Part shown: positions 1 to 9,282 of the stretch, piece by piece
Position numbering within the stretch: position 1 is the stretch's first letter
How the letters are laid out: every line of letters begins with the position of its first letter
Assembly (NCBI GenBank): GCA_024234815.1
Contig: JACKNO010000003.1
Location: forward strand, 635,591 to 699,590
Origin: Pseudomonadales bacterium
GTDB taxonomy: Bacteria; Pseudomonadota; Gammaproteobacteria; Pseudomonadales; Halieaceae
Direction of reading: 5' to 3'
Length of the DNA: 64,000 nt
Translations under genes and position numbers: made by a program
Notes under the pieces: model-generated
The model's database searches: none
Told to the model about the DNA's origin: nothing
The model's input: only the letters and a program-made list of their open reading frames with translations

Positions 1-362
1 CGATCCTCGACACCCTTGGCGCCATCGATCACCATCAGGGCCGAGTCGACCGCGGTCAGCGTGCGGTATGTATCCTCCGAAAAGTCCTCGTGGCCGGGCG
101 TGTCGAGCAGGTTCACCGTACGCCCCCGGTAGGGGAACTGCATAACCGAAGAGGTCACGGAAATGCCTCGCTCCTGCTCCATACTCATCCAGTCCGACGT
201 GGCGTGAGGGCCCTTCTTGCCCTTGACGCTGCCCGCCACCTGGATGGCGTTGCCCAGCAGCAGCAGTTTCTCGGTCATGGTGGTCTTGCCCGCATCGGGG
301 TGCGAGATAATAGCGAACGTGCGCCGTTTCTTGATTTCGCTGGATAACTTGCTATCAGACAT
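1..362 (-). CDS. prfC: Peptide chain release factor 3, N-terminal part (runs off the window)
   Basis: RF3 is the translational GTPase that recycles RF1/RF2 from the ribosome after peptide release. Only the first 120 codons are present; the gene continues past base 1. The translation starts [18 protein letters not shown] and shows the P-loop HPDAGKTT near residues 21-28, the switch I region with MEQERGIS, and the G3 motif [10 protein letters not shown]3, unlike EF-G, has exactly this short N-terminus before the P-loop. The ATG is at 360-362, with 111 bp separating it from the lipB stop on the same strand. Identification rests on the G domain alone. Confidence 0.93.
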   Translation of the reverse strand, partial: MSDSKLSSEIKKRRTFAIISHPDAGKTTMTEKLLLLGNAIQVAGSVKGKKGPHATSDWMSMEQERGISVTSSVMQFPYRGRTVNLLDTPGHEDFSEDTYRTLTAVDSALMVIDGAKGVED

Positions 363-473
363 ACCCTGTTGATCCTGATTTGTACTCGTGTGTGGTGCAG
401 GCGACTGCGTACGTTGCTGCGTATCTGGTTGAGCGCTCGTGCGCCGGGCACAGCGCCGGTTCACGCGGCTCCG

Positions 474-1100
474 CTAGCGGCGATCCAGCTCGGCTGTCAC
501 TATCGCCAGCAGGCGACGCCCCACGGCGTTCATATCGATTCCGGCGCCGGGCAACAATCGGGCCATGGATGTCACCTGCAATCCCTGGTAACCGCAGGGA
601 TTGATGCGCTGGAACGGCTCCAGATCCATATCCACATTGAGCGACAGGCCGTGATAACTGCAGCCGTGGCGCACCCGCAAACCGAGCGCGGCGATTTTAG
701 CGCCATCCACGTACACGCCCGGCGCCTCCGGTTTCGGCGCGGAGTTTATCCCGTATTCAGACAACAGCAATACAATACTGTGCTCGATCGTGTTCACCAG
801 ATCGCGCACGCCCCAGGACCGACGCCGCAGGTCTATCATCAGGTACAGAACCCACTGGCCCGGGCCGTGATAGGTCACCTGCCCGCCACGGTCCACCTGC
901 ACCACCGGAATATCCCCCGGCGCCAGTACGTGCTCCGCCTTTCCGGCCTGACCCTGGGTGAAAATTCGCGGGTGCTGCAGCAGCCAAAGCTGGTCGGGCT
1001 CATCCCCCGACCGGGAGTCGGTGAACTCCTTCATCGCCTGCAGCGTGGGTGCGTAGTCGACCAGCCCCAGCTCGCGCCACAGCACCTGACCAGCGGTCAT
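474..1100 (-). CDS. lipB: Octanoyl-[acyl-carrier-protein]:protein octanoyltransferase LipB
   Basis: LipB moves octanoate from acyl carrier protein onto lipoyl domains of 2-oxoacid dehydrogenases and the glycine cleavage H protein, the first step of lipoate synthesis. The 208-residue product has the substrate motif [12 protein letters not shown] (71-82), the catalytic lysine in GAKIAALG (Lys135) and the catalytic cysteine in NPCG (Cys169), the same numbers as in E. coli. The ATG at 1098-1100 directly follows the last base of the ybeD stop codon, so the two are translationally coupled. It is the last gene of the proA-to-lipB run; no lipA follows, because prfC comes next. Confidence 0.97.
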   Translation of the reverse strand: MTAGQVLWRELGLVDYAPTLQAMKEFTDSRSGDEPDQLWLLQHPRIFTQGQAGKAEHVLAPGDIPVVQVDRGGQVTYHGPGQWVLYLMIDLRRRSWGVRDLVNTIEHSIVLLLSEYGINSAPKPEAPGVYVDGAKIAALGLRVRHGCSYHGLSLNVDMDLEPFQRINPCGYQGLQVTSMARLLPGAGIDMNAVGRRLLAIVTAELDRR

Positions 1101-1367
1101 TCAGATGACCATCTGCACTCGGCCGGTACCCCGGAGGTCCTGGTGCAGAGCCTCCAGTTGATCCGGCCCGGTGGCAGTAATAATCAGGGTGATAGCGGTG
1201 AAGGTACCGTTGCGGGAGGGCCTGAAAGTAACTACCGTGCGATCAAAACCCGGGGAATGCTGCTCCACCACCTCCAGAATGACCTCGGTAAGGTCCTCTG
1301 AGCTGCGCGCGAGCACCTTGATCGGGTAATCACAGGGAAACTCAATTTTGGGCGGTTCCTGCTGCAC
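1101..1367 (-). CDS. ybeD: DUF493 family protein YbeD
   Basis: A small 88-residue cytoplasmic protein of the YbeD/DUF493 family, which has an ACT-like fold and no firmly established biochemical role. The sequence has the family pattern: an N-terminal IEFPCDYPIKVLA, a central SRNGTFTAITLIITATG strand and a C-terminal LHQDLRGTGRVQMVI. It sits between dacA (22 bp upstream) and lipB (abutting), the arrangement found in E. coli, where a regulatory link to lipoate synthesis has been proposed only from this adjacency. Confidence 0.93.
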   Translation of the reverse strand: MQQEPPKIEFPCDYPIKVLARSSEDLTEVILEVVEQHSPGFDRTVVTFRPSRNGTFTAITLIITATGPDQLEALHQDLRGTGRVQMVI

Positions 1368-1389
1368 TGGCTTATCTCCGGGGCAGACC

Positions 1390-2553
1390 TCAAGTAGCGA
1401 ACAGGCTGGCTATCCACATCACGATCGAATCCCACAGGCGCGAGAAAAAGCCAGCGGGCTCCACTGCTTCGAGAGCCTGGACCGGGGACTCGAACACGAC
1501 CGTGTCATCTACACTCAGGGTCACGGTTCCCACCTTGTCACCCACCGCCAGTGGCGCAACCAGTTGCGGCTCAAGTTCCACTGTGGTGACCAGGCTTTTT
1601 GACTTGCCGCGGGGCAGGGTGAGCAATGTCCTGTCGATCAGACCCACCGGAACCATATCCTGCTGGCCCTTCCAGACGCGCGCCACCTCCAGTTCATGCA
1701 TGGGCCCGAACAGCTCCACGGATTCAAAGAAGCGAAAACCGTAATTGAGCAGGCTGCGAGTCTCGTTCTTGCGCGCCTTGGTACTGCTGGTGCCCATGAC
1801 CACCGTGATCAGGCGCATGCCATTGCGCTCGGCGGAAGCCACCAGGCAATAACCCGCCTCTTTGGTGTGGCCGGTCTTGAGGCCGTCCACTGACGGGTCC
1901 TCGCCCAGCAGGGTGTTGCGGTTGTACTGCTTGATCTTGTTGTAGGTAAAATCCCGCTCCTTGTAAATCGCGTAGTGCTCGGGAAACCGGGTGATGATCG
2001 CCTGGGCCAGGATCGCCAGGTCGCGGGCGGTAACCACGTGGTTGGGGTCGGGCAGGCCGTGGGAATTGACGAAGTAGGAGTCCTTCATCCCTATGGCCTG
2101 AGCCTGCTTGTTCATCATCTCGGCAAATACGGCTTCGCTGCCGGCCAGATGCTCCGCCACCGCCACGGTCGCATCGTTGCCGGAAGAGATCACGATGCCC
2201 CGCTCCAGGTCCTCGATACTTACGTCTTTGCCCGGCTCGATCCACATCAGCGAGGAACCGGCGAAAATCGGATTCTGCGACCAGGCGTTTTCGCTGATCA
2301 CCACCATGTCATCTTTATGGACCCGCCCCGCCTCCATCTCCGTCGCCAGCACGTAGGCCGTCATCATTTTGGTCAGGCTGGCTGGCGGCAGTGGAATATC
2401 GGCGTTGTGTTCAGCCAGCACATCGCCGCTGGCCGCATCCATGAGAATATAGGCCGTCGCCTCGATTTGCGGCGGCGCGGGTATCCCGTCCTGGGCCTGG
2501 CCTGCGAGGCTAAATAAAACCGTCAGGAGGGAGATCAGCAGTCTATTGCGCAT
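1390..2553 (-). CDS. dacA: D-alanyl-D-alanine carboxypeptidase (PBP5/6 type)
   Basis: A low-molecular-weight penicillin-binding protein that trims the terminal D-Ala from peptidoglycan pentapeptides in the periplasm. The 387-residue product has a signal peptide (about 1-21) and all three penicilloyl-serine transferase motifs: SLTK (59-62, nucleophile Ser59), SGN (124-126) and KTG (226-228). A beta-rich PBP5 C-terminal domain follows, and the last ~18 residues (RLWDSIVMWIASLFAT) form an amphipathic membrane anchor, as in PBP5. It is separated from rlpA by 177 bp and leads into ybeD and lipB. Confidence 0.97.
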   Translation of the reverse strand: MRNRLLISLLTVLFSLAGQAQDGIPAPPQIEATAYILMDAASGDVLAEHNADIPLPPASLTKMMTAYVLATEMEAGRVHKDDMVVISENAWSQNPIFAGSSLMWIEPGKDVSIEDLERGIVISSGNDATVAVAEHLAGSEAVFAEMMNKQAQAIGMKDSYFVNSHGLPDPNHVVTARDLAILAQAIITRFPEHYAIYKERDFTYNKIKQYNRNTLLGEDPSVDGLKTGHTKEAGYCLVASAERNGMRLITVVMGTSSTKARKNETRSLLNYGFRFFESVELFGPMHELEVARVWKGQQDMVPVGLIDRTLLTLPRGKSKSLVTTVELEPQLVAPLAVGDKVGTVTLSVDDTVVFESPVQALEAVEPAGFFSRLWDSIVMWIASLFAT

Positions 2554-2659
2554 AAAAACAGGTAACCGGGGGAGTTCTGGAAGGTGGGCATGTTAACGCA
2601 TGCGTGCCTGTAGCGAAAGAAACAGTGTAAGGAGCAGGGGTATAACTGCGACGGCCCAC

Positions 2660-2712
2660 ACTCCTGTCAGCGCGGCGCGACCCGGCGGCCAAATGCCGGC
2701 CGGGACGCCGAA
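2660..2712. other. GC-rich imperfect inverted repeat between rlpA and dacA
   Basis: The 177 bp between the rlpA stop and the dacA ATG contain a GC-rich stretch that can fold on itself: CCCGGC and GCCGGG flank an AAATG/CATTT core near 2680-2703, with mismatches in the inner stem. There is no T-run, so a Rho-independent terminator is not supported. It may be a REP-like remnant or a structured spacer. No gene is evident here. Confidence 0.25.
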
Positions 2713-2730
2713 CCGGGGGGCGCCAGCACC

Positions 2731-3570
2731 CTACGGCAGCGGCTGACCACCGTCATAGCCCGCAGTGCGCAACAGCTCCTGCACATCCTGTATTTCACCC
2801 GGCCGTGTCATCGGTCCTACACGCACCCGGTACAGCAGGCTCTCACCGGACTGCACCTCACTGACGAATACCGGCGACTCGAGGAGTTCCTGCAGTTTGT
2901 CCTGCAGGCGCTGGGCCGAACTGATCGTGCTGTAGGCCCCCAGTTGCAGGTAGCGGTAATCCCCGGCAACGGAGCCGCGACGATCGTCCACGCCGACCAC
3001 GTTCAGCACCGCCACCTCCACCTCGGTGGTACCTGCTTCCATGTAGCCCAACTTGACGGCCGCGCCATAGGACAAATCGATCACCCGGTCAGAGTGGAAG
3101 GGGCCGCGGTCGTTTACGCGCACGATGATGCTCTTGCCATTGGCGAGATTGGTGACCCTGGCGTAACAGGGGATAGGCAGGGTCTTGTGCGCGGCACTGG
3201 CCAGGTAGAGGTTGTATATCTCTCCGTTGGAGGTCTCGTGACCGTGAAACTTGGCGCCATACCAGGAGGCGGTGCCCCGCACCCGGTATTCGGTATGGTC
3301 ATCCAGCACCTCATAGGTCACGCCATCAATCGTGTACGGACTCATGTTGCCCACTGTCAGGATCGGGTCCGGGCGCGGGACGGCGTCATGCACGTCAGCC
3401 GCATCGATCGGCATCGGTGGAGCGCCGTCGCGCGCATGCTGGTAACGCGAGGGGAGGCTGGACGTATCGGGGGCGGGCGCCGGTTCCGGAGTCGGTACAG
3501 GCTGGCTGCTACAGGCAACGATAACCAGGGTCAGCGCACCGATAAGCGCCAGGGGCAGGAACGACCTCAC
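2731..3570 (-). CDS. rlpA: Septal ring lytic transglycosylase RlpA (lipoprotein)
   Basis: RlpA is an outer-membrane lipoprotein; in Pseudomonas it is a lytic transglycosylase acting on glycan strands stripped of stem peptides during daughter-cell separation. The 279-residue product starts with a lipoprotein signal peptide whose lipobox ends at Cys20 (IVAC). Then come a proline-rich linker, the double-psi beta-barrel domain (TASWYGAKFHG to NDRGPFHSDRVIDLS, about 98-180) and a C-terminal SPOR domain (about 206-279) that binds denuded septal peptidoglycan. The start is GTG at 3568-3570, overlapping the mltB stop by 4 bp (GTGA). Confidence 0.95.
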   Translation of the reverse strand: MRSFLPLALIGALTLVIVACSSQPVPTPEPAPAPDTSSLPSRYQHARDGAPPMPIDAADVHDAVPRPDPILTVGNMSPYTIDGVTYEVLDDHTEYRVRGTASWYGAKFHGHETSNGEIYNLYLASAAHKTLPIPCYARVTNLANGKSIIVRVNDRGPFHSDRVIDLSYGAAVKLGYMEAGTTEVEVAVLNVVGVDDRRGSVAGDYRYLQLGAYSTISSAQRLQDKLQELLESPVFVSEVQSGESLLYRVRVGPMTRPGEIQDVQELLRTAGYDGGQPLP

Positions 3571-4562
3571 CGGGTGATCTCCGCTGCGATCTGCCTGGAC
3601 AATTCATAGACACACATGGCGTACATGGCACTGTGGTTGTATCGGGTGATGACATAAAAGTTATGAAACCCAAGCCAGTATTCATATCCATTCTTGAGTT
3701 CGAATTTCATGGCGGAGGCGAGAGTTTCCGGAGACACGGTCATTTTCGCATCCAGGCCGACGGCGGCAAATTGCGCCACGGTATGTTCCGGGCGCAGGTT
3801 TTTCCTGCCGTGAACGAACCATTCTTCGGGAACTTCTCCCTTTGCGGTTGCCCCGGATACCACCGCCTCACCGTTGCGCCAACCGTGCCGCTTGAAATAA
3901 TTGGCAACGCTGCTGATGGCATCCACCGGATTGTTCCAGATATCCACGATACCGTCGCCATCGCCATCAACCGCGTAGGCAAGGTAACTGCTGGGCATAA
4001 ACTGGCCGTAGCCCATTGCCCCGGCGTAAGAGCCCTTCATGGCCAGCGGATCAAAACCCTGCTGACGGGTCAGGATCAGGTAGCTTTTCAGCTCGCCAGT
4101 AAAAAATTCCGAGCGCGGGGGGTAGTCGAAGGCCAGGGTAGAGAGCGCGTCGATAACCCTGTAGCTTCCGGCAATCCGTCCGTAATAGGTCTCAACCCCA
4201 ATAATGGAGACAATAATTTCAGCGGGCACACCGGTTTCTTTCGAGACACGCTCCAGCGTAGCCTTGTGCTCCGCGTAGAATTCAACACCCTGTTCCAGGC
4301 GTTTCTCATTGAGAAAAATCTCCCGGTACTCGTACCAGGGCTTGCTCTTTTCCGCCGGTCGGGCGATCGCCGTGAGAATGCTCTCCTGGCGTTGGGCACT
4401 TGCCAACACCAGTAGCAGCTCCTCCCGGTCAAAGCCCTGCTCCTGGACCAACTCGTCAACAAGCTCCAGGGCCGCGGGGTTCACGGAGTAGTTTTCCGCG
4501 GCAAACAGGCAGGTGCTCCAGAGGCAGCTTGCCAGCAGGGCGATTTTCAGGCGTGACGACAT
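3567..4562 (-). CDS. mltB: Lytic murein transglycosylase B
   Basis: MltB cleaves the beta-1,4 bond between MurNAc and GlcNAc in peptidoglycan, leaving 1,6-anhydroMurNAc ends. The 331-residue product has a secretory signal peptide (about 1-22) without a lipobox cysteine at the expected site (LFAAEN), so it may be a soluble periplasmic form rather than lipid-anchored as in E. coli. The catalytic glutamate is in GVETYYGR (Glu124), followed by GAMGYGQFMPSSYLAYAVDGDGDG, the family signature. It is coupled to rlpA by a 4-bp overlap and lies 63 bp after rodA. Confidence 0.95.
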   Translation of the reverse strand: MSSRLKIALLASCLWSTCLFAAENYSVNPAALELVDELVQEQGFDREELLLVLASAQRQESILTAIARPAEKSKPWYEYREIFLNEKRLEQGVEFYAEHKATLERVSKETGVPAEIIVSIIGVETYYGRIAGSYRVIDALSTLAFDYPPRSEFFTGELKSYLILTRQQGFDPLAMKGSYAGAMGYGQFMPSSYLAYAVDGDGDGIVDIWNNPVDAISSVANYFKRHGWRNGEAVVSGATAKGEVPEEWFVHGRKNLRPEHTVAQFAAVGLDAKMTVSPETLASAMKFELKNGYEYWLGFHNFYVITRYNHSAMYAMCVYELSRQIAAEITR

Positions 4563-4625
4563 ACTTCATTACTCATAATTGGATTAAGAAAAAACCAGGG
4601 TCCGGCGAAAACGGGTAAATGGCCA

Positions 4626-5768
4626 CTACCGGGGCACCGCGGACTTCTCGGTACTGATTGCCATCAAGATACCAAAGCCCGCCATCAATGTGACTACCGA
4701 TGTACCGCCCGCACTCACCAGCGGCAGGGGCACCCCAACCACCGGCAGCAAGCCGGCGACCATGCCCATGTTAACAAATACATATACAAAAAACGTCAGG
4801 GTCAGGCTCCCCGCTGCCATGCGACCAAAGCTGGAACGGGCCCGGATGCCTATCCAGAAACCGCGCAGCAGGATCAGCAGGTAAATGGTCATCAACACCA
4901 GGACCCCGCGCAGGCCAAACTCCTCCGACAGCACCGCAATGATGAAATCCGTGTGACTTTCCGGCAGGAAGTCCAGGTGGGACTGGGTACCGTTCATCCA
5001 GCCCTTGCCCTCCCAACCGCCGGAACCGATCGCGGTCTTGGACTGAATTATGTTCCAGCCTGCGCCGAGTTTATCGCTTTCCGGGTCCAGCATGGTGAGA
5101 ATTCGCTGCTTCTGGTAGTCCTTCAGCACGAACATCCAGGCCGGCCAGGCGGAAGCTCCCGCCAGCACCACGGCTCCAAAGATGTAACCCCAGCCCATCC
5201 CGGCCATAAACAGGACGAAGAGACCGCTGGCGGCGATCAGCAGGGCGGTACCGAGGTCCGGTTGCTGCAGGATCAGGGCCGCCGGGATACCCACCAGGCC
5301 CAGGGCGACCATGATATGCACAAACCGCGGCGGCAGTGTCCGGTCCGCGAGATACCAGGCCACCGTCAGGGGTAAGACGAGCTTCATGATCTCAGAGGGC
5401 TGGAACCGGAAACCGCCGATAGACAGCCAGCGCTGGGCGCCCTTGGCGCCGACCCCGACCAGCATTACCGCCACCAGTGTCGCCAGGCCCAACAGGTAAA
5501 GCCACGGCGCCCAGCGCATTATTCTCGCAAGGCTGACCTGGGCGACCCCGATCATGATCGCGTAGGCCAGCAGGAAATACCGCCCCTGGCGAACGACCGC
5601 GCCCATGTCCTTGCCGGAACCGCTGTAGAGGACAAAAAGCCCGTAGACGGTCAGCACCAGCAGCAACAGCAACAGGGGAATGTCGATGTGAAAGCGGCTG
5701 GCCGCGCTGGGGCGGCGGGCGAGGTCGGCCGAACCCTGGTGTGGCATCTGGCGCAGGTAATCCGCCAT
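4626..5768 (-). CDS. rodA: Rod-shape peptidoglycan glycosyltransferase RodA
   Basis: RodA is the SEDS-family glycan polymerase of the elongasome; it polymerises lipid II and works with PBP2, encoded just upstream. The 380-residue protein is almost entirely membrane-embedded (about ten segments). It carries the SEDS hallmarks GGFRFQPSEIMKL (the Trp/Pro-Ser-Glu loop), QQPDLGTALL with the catalytic-loop Asp, and the C-terminal GVPLPLVSAGGTS. Its ATG overlaps the mrdA stop by one base (TGATG), which implies co-translation. Confidence 0.96.
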   Translation of the reverse strand: MADYLRQMPHQGSADLARRPSAASRFHIDIPLLLLLLVLTVYGLFVLYSGSGKDMGAVVRQGRYFLLAYAIMIGVAQVSLARIMRWAPWLYLLGLATLVAVMLVGVGAKGAQRWLSIGGFRFQPSEIMKLVLPLTVAWYLADRTLPPRFVHIMVALGLVGIPAALILQQPDLGTALLIAASGLFVLFMAGMGWGYIFGAVVLAGASAWPAWMFVLKDYQKQRILTMLDPESDKLGAGWNIIQSKTAIGSGGWEGKGWMNGTQSHLDFLPESHTDFIIAVLSEEFGLRGVLVLMTIYLLILLRGFWIGIRARSSFGRMAAGSLTLTFFVYVFVNMGMVAGLLPVVGVPLPLVSAGGTSVVTLMAGFGILMAISTEKSAVPR

Positions 5769-7609
5769 CAGCCCGCCTCCCCCAACAACCAGGTGTCGAT
5801 GACCGCCCGGGCGATGGGCGAGGCGGCCGAGCTGCCGCCGCCATTCTCGACAATAATGGCCACCGCGATGGTAGGCTCCTCCACCGGGGCAAAAGCGATG
5901 AACAGGCCGTGGTGCCGGTGCCGTTCGGACACCTCCGATTCCTTGTACACCGCGCCCTGGGCAATCCCTATCACCTGGGCGGTTCCGGTCTTCCCGGCCA
6001 TCTGGTACTCAATCCCGGCCGCCAGGGCCTTCGCAGTGCCACGCTGGCCGTGCACCACTTCCAGCATGCCTTCATGCACGGCCTGCCAGTACTCTTCCGG
6101 GGCAACTATCGGCTCGAGCATGGGCGCCTCCACCGGCACCCCGTCGATGGCTTTTACCAGGCGGGGCGTGTGGCGCTGGCCCTTGCTGGCCATCACACTC
6201 GTAGCCATGGCCAGCTGCATGGGGGATGCAAGCATGTAACCCTGGCCAATACCCGCACTGATGGTCTCACCCGGGTACCAGGACTGGCCCATGGCGTCGC
6301 GCTTCCAGCGGGTGGAGGGCAAGACTCCGCGACGCTCGTTGGTCGTGTCCACCCCGGTGCGTTCACCAAAACCGAAGGGGCTGAGATACTCGTACATGCG
6401 GTCGATGGTCAGGCGCCGGGCGAGATCATAGAAGTACACGTCGCAGGACTCCGCGATGGCCATATTCATATCGACCCGGGCGGCATGACCGGTGCCCCTG
6501 ATTCGCAGAATCCAGTCGCGGTACTTGTGGGAGTCGCCGGGCAGGCTGTACCAGCCGGGATCGGGCACCGTGCTCTGGGGAGTCACCAGGCCGGATTCCA
6601 GGCCCGCCATCGCCATAAAGGGCTTGATAGTTGATCCCGGCGGGTACTGGCCCTGGATGGCGCGATTGAACAGCGGCACGTCCAGGGAGTCCCGCAGGGC
6701 GCTGTATGCCTCCGATCCAATCCCGTTAACGAACAGGTTGGTGTCAAAACCCGGCTTGGACACCAGCGCCAGCACACCGCCGGTGCGGGGGTCTATGGCC
6801 ACGACGGCGCCACGTTGATCCCCCAGCGCGTCATAAGCGGCCTGCTGTATCCGAATGTCGAGGTTCAGGGTCAGGTCGGCACCGGATTTGGGGTCGAAGC
6901 TCTCCAGCACCCTCAGCACGCGGCCGTGGGCATTGGTCTCCACGTTCTGGTAGCCGACCTCGCCGTGGAGGACATCCTCGTAATACTTCTCTACCCCCAC
7001 CTTGCCGACATGGAAGGTGCCCCGGTAATCCGATTCATCCAGTTCCAGCACTTCCTGTTCGTTGATGCGACCGAGGTAGCCAATGGCGTGGGAGAATAAC
7101 TCGCCGTGGGGGTAATACCGCAGCAGCTGGGCGTCGACCACCACCCCGGGCAGTCGATAGCGGTTCACGGACAGGCGCGCCCGCTCCGCCTCGGTCAGGC
7201 GAAATCGCAGCGGCACCGCCTCGTAGGGGTGCCGGCGCTTGAGTTTCTTGTTAAATGTTTCCAGGTCGCTCTCGCTGACGGGGACCAGTTCCGCCAGTTC
7301 CGCCAGCGTGGCCTCCAGGTCGGGCACCTGCTCGCGCACTATCGACAAAATGTAGCTGGGGCGGTTATCCGCCAGCAGCACGCCGTTGCGGTCAAAAATC
7401 AGCCCGCGCTTGGGTGGCAGGGGCTGCAGCTGTACCCGGTTGCGTTCGGACTGGGTGCGGTAGATCTCGTAGTCGGTGATCTGCAGGGAGTGATAGCGGG
7501 TAACGATAACCCCGAGCAGGGCAATGACCAGCAGAACGGCCGTGATGATACGGGCGCTGTTGACGCGGGTTTCGCGCAGCGAATCCTTCAGCTCAAGGTG
7601 CCTTGGCAT
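5768..7609 (-). CDS. mrdA: Penicillin-binding protein 2 (elongasome transpeptidase)
   Basis: PBP2 is the class B transpeptidase that cross-links side-wall peptidoglycan in partnership with RodA. The 613-residue product has one N-terminal membrane anchor (about 20-38), a dimerisation/head domain beginning near PPKRGLIFDRNGVLLADNRP, and the transpeptidase domain with STIK (326-329, nucleophile Ser326), SCD (388-390) in place of SxN as in other PBP2 proteins, and KTG (540-542). It follows rlmH after a 166-bp gap, the largest gap between rsfS and rlpA in this run. Confidence 0.97.
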   Translation of the reverse strand: MPRHLELKDSLRETRVNSARIITAVLLVIALLGVIVTRYHSLQITDYEIYRTQSERNRVQLQPLPPKRGLIFDRNGVLLADNRPSYILSIVREQVPDLEATLAELAELVPVSESDLETFNKKLKRRHPYEAVPLRFRLTEAERARLSVNRYRLPGVVVDAQLLRYYPHGELFSHAIGYLGRINEQEVLELDESDYRGTFHVGKVGVEKYYEDVLHGEVGYQNVETNAHGRVLRVLESFDPKSGADLTLNLDIRIQQAAYDALGDQRGAVVAIDPRTGGVLALVSKPGFDTNLFVNGIGSEAYSALRDSLDVPLFNRAIQGQYPPGSTIKPFMAMAGLESGLVTPQSTVPDPGWYSLPGDSHKYRDWILRIRGTGHAARVDMNMAIAESCDVYFYDLARRLTIDRMYEYLSPFGFGERTGVDTTNERRGVLPSTRWKRDAMGQSWYPGETISAGIGQGYMLASPMQLAMATSVMASKGQRHTPRLVKAIDGVPVEAPMLEPIVAPEEYWQAVHEGMLEVVHGQRGTAKALAAGIEYQMAGKTGTAQVIGIAQGAVYKESEVSERHRHHGLFIAFAPVEEPTIAVAIIVENGGGSSAASPIARAVIDTWLLGEAG

Positions 7610-7671
7610 TCAGTCTACCCCGTAACCCGTAGCGTCATGGACTGCTCGTCACCGGACGCCCAGTGGCGGGC

Positions 7672-7687
7672 GCGCCTGCACAGGCGC
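7672..7687. repeat. Short perfect inverted repeat between rlmH and mrdA
   Basis: GCGCCTG (7672-7678) and CAGGCGC (7681-7687) form a perfect 7-bp palindrome with a 2-base centre in the 166-bp non-coding gap between the rlmH stop and the mrdA ATG. No T-run follows on either strand, so it is not a standard terminator. It could be a structured element in the mrdA leader. Nothing else is recognised in the gap. Confidence 0.4.
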
Positions 7688-7775
7688 AGCAACCGCTACC
7701 GCGGAGCCAGCCCTGTAAGCGACAATAGGAGAAGTGATGGGGTGCACTTGCGCGGCCCTGTGGTCTGCCAAAAAA

Positions 7776-8246
7776 CTACTCGCGATGATACGGGTGGTTG
7801 ACGGTGATTGTCCAAGCCCGGTAGAGCTGTTCCGCCAATAAAACACGCACCAGCGGGTGAGGCAGGGTGAGATCACTCAAAGACCAGCGCTTTGCGGCCC
7901 GATCCAGGCACTGTGGTGAAAGGCCGTCGGGGCCGCCCACCAGCAGACTGTAATTCGATCCGGACATCTGCCACGCCTCAAGCTCCCGCGCCAATTGCGC
8001 CGTGGAGATTCGATCCCCGGCCACATCCAGCGCGATCACAGTGTCTCCCGCGGGAATGGCTTTGAGCATCTGCTCGCCCTCCCGCTCCCGCAACTGCTCG
8101 GCCCTGGCACCCTGTGTGCGCCTGGCCAGGGGAATCTCTCGCCACTGCAGCTTCAGCTCACGCGGCAGGCGCCGGCAGTAATCCTCTACTGCCTGGGTGA
8201 CCCAGGAGGGCATCCTGGCGCCCACTGCCACAATGCTTATGCGCAT
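7776..8246 (-). CDS. rlmH: 23S rRNA (pseudouridine-1915-N3)-methyltransferase RlmH
   Basis: RlmH methylates pseudouridine 1915 in helix 69 of 23S rRNA on the assembled 70S ribosome. The 156-residue protein has the SPOUT methyltransferase trefoil-knot signature LVGGPDGLS and the C-terminal knot segment LPHPLVRVLLAEQLYRAW. It ends in NHPYHRE, close to the invariant YHR end of the family. Its ATG overlaps the last base of the rsfS stop, the usual pairing of these two ribosome-associated genes. Confidence 0.97.
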   Translation of the reverse strand: MRISIVAVGARMPSWVTQAVEDYCRRLPRELKLQWREIPLARRTQGARAEQLREREGEQMLKAIPAGDTVIALDVAGDRISTAQLARELEAWQMSGSNYSLLVGGPDGLSPQCLDRAAKRWSLSDLTLPHPLVRVLLAEQLYRAWTITVNHPYHRE

Positions 8247-8581
8247 CAGGCAGGTGAATCGGGGTTAACCCAGAGCCGCTCCAGATCATAGAAGTCGCGG
8301 GTGGCAGGCAGCATGACGTGAACCACCACGTCACCGAAATCCACCAGCACCCACTCACCCACGTCTTCACCCTCGACCCCCAGCGGTCGCAATTCCTGCT
8401 TCTTGGCCTGCATGCAGACGTTGTCGGCCAACGATCTGACATGCCTGTTGGAGGTGCCACTGGCAACAATCAGGAAATCCATGACATCGGTGAGACCGGT
8501 GACGTCCAGGGTGACAATATTGACGGCCTTGAGATCCTCCAGGGCGTCAATGACTATTTTTTTCTGTGCTTCAGCATCCAT
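8246..8581 (-). CDS. rsfS: Ribosomal silencing factor RsfS
   Basis: RsfS binds ribosomal protein uL14 and blocks subunit joining, lowering translation in stationary phase or starvation. The 111-residue product is of normal length and carries the conserved stretch [18 protein letters not shown], then a [20 protein letters not shown] core and the C-terminal FYDLERLW. It lies 44 bp after nadD and overlaps rlmH by one base. Confidence 0.97.
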   Translation of the reverse strand: MDAEAQKKIVIDALEDLKAVNIVTLDVTGLTDVMDFLIVASGTSNRHVRSLADNVCMQAKKQELRPLGVEGEDVGEWVLVDFGDVVVHVMLPATRDFYDLERLWVNPDSPA

Positions 8582-8625
8582 TCAATTTGCTCATTTTGCG
8601 AGACGTCGGTTCATCAAATACCCCT

Positions 8626-9282
8626 TCAATGATAGAGATTGTGCGCTTCAATATAATCCAGTACCGCCTGGGGCAACAGGTAGCGCGGCGACCGGCCTTC
8701 AGCCAGCAGGCGTCGAATCTCCGTCGACGAGATGGCCAGGGGCCGCAATTCCTCGACAAGGATACCCCCGTTGGGACGCCGGCGCAGCTCCGATGCATCC
8801 GCCAGCCGATACCGGTGCAGCCAGTCTGCAACCGGTCCGGTCAGCGGAAACTGCCAGCCGGGACGGGCAATGACCACGACATGTGACCAGTCCAGCAGTT
8901 CCTGCCAGCGGTGCCATGTGGCGAGCGCCTGCACCGCGTCACAGCCCATCACCAGGGACAGGCTATGGCCTTCACCCAGCTCTTCCCGCAGTTCTACCAG
9001 GGAATCGATGGTATAGGAGACCCCCTCGCGCCGCAGTTCCCTGCTGTCGCAGGCAAGGCTGGGCTCGCCCGCCACAGCCAGTTCCAGCATAGCGGCCCTG
9101 TGCGCGGCGGCACATGCCGGTAGTTCGCGGTGCGGTGGCACGGCGCAGGGCATCAGGCGCAACTGCTGCAAACCGAGGTGCTCCACCAGCTCCAGCGCCG
9201 AGCGCAGGTGGCCGTAATGCACGGGATCGAAAGTTCCACCGAACACTCCCACAGGGGTCAGTGCCGCGGGCGCGGGGTTCAA
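8626..9282 (-). CDS. nadD: Nicotinate-nucleotide adenylyltransferase NadD
   Basis: NadD converts nicotinate mononucleotide and ATP to deamido-NAD. The 218-residue protein has the nucleotidyltransferase motif [13 protein letters not shown] near the N-terminus and the [12 protein letters not shown] motif (ISSTxxR family signature) near the C-terminus. The start is read as TTG at 9280-9282, overlapping the proA stop (TTGA); no ATG or GTG lies between it and the conserved GGTFDPVH motif in a position that keeps the first beta strand. Confidence 0.95.
   Translation of the reverse strand: MNPAPAALTPVGVFGGTFDPVHYGHLRSALELVEHLGLQQLRLMPCAVPPHRELPACAAAHRAAMLELAVAGEPSLACDSRELRREGVSYTIDSLVELREELGEGHSLSLVMGCDAVQALATWHRWQELLDWSHVVVIARPGWQFPLTGPVADWLHRYRLADASELRRRPNGGILVEELRPLAISSTEIRRLLAEGRSPRYLLPQAVLDYIEAHNLYH

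Noticed and set aside
369..1301. A 310-codon plus-strand frame over lipB and ybeD
   Set aside because: Shadow of two well-identified genes; no ribosome site or domain.
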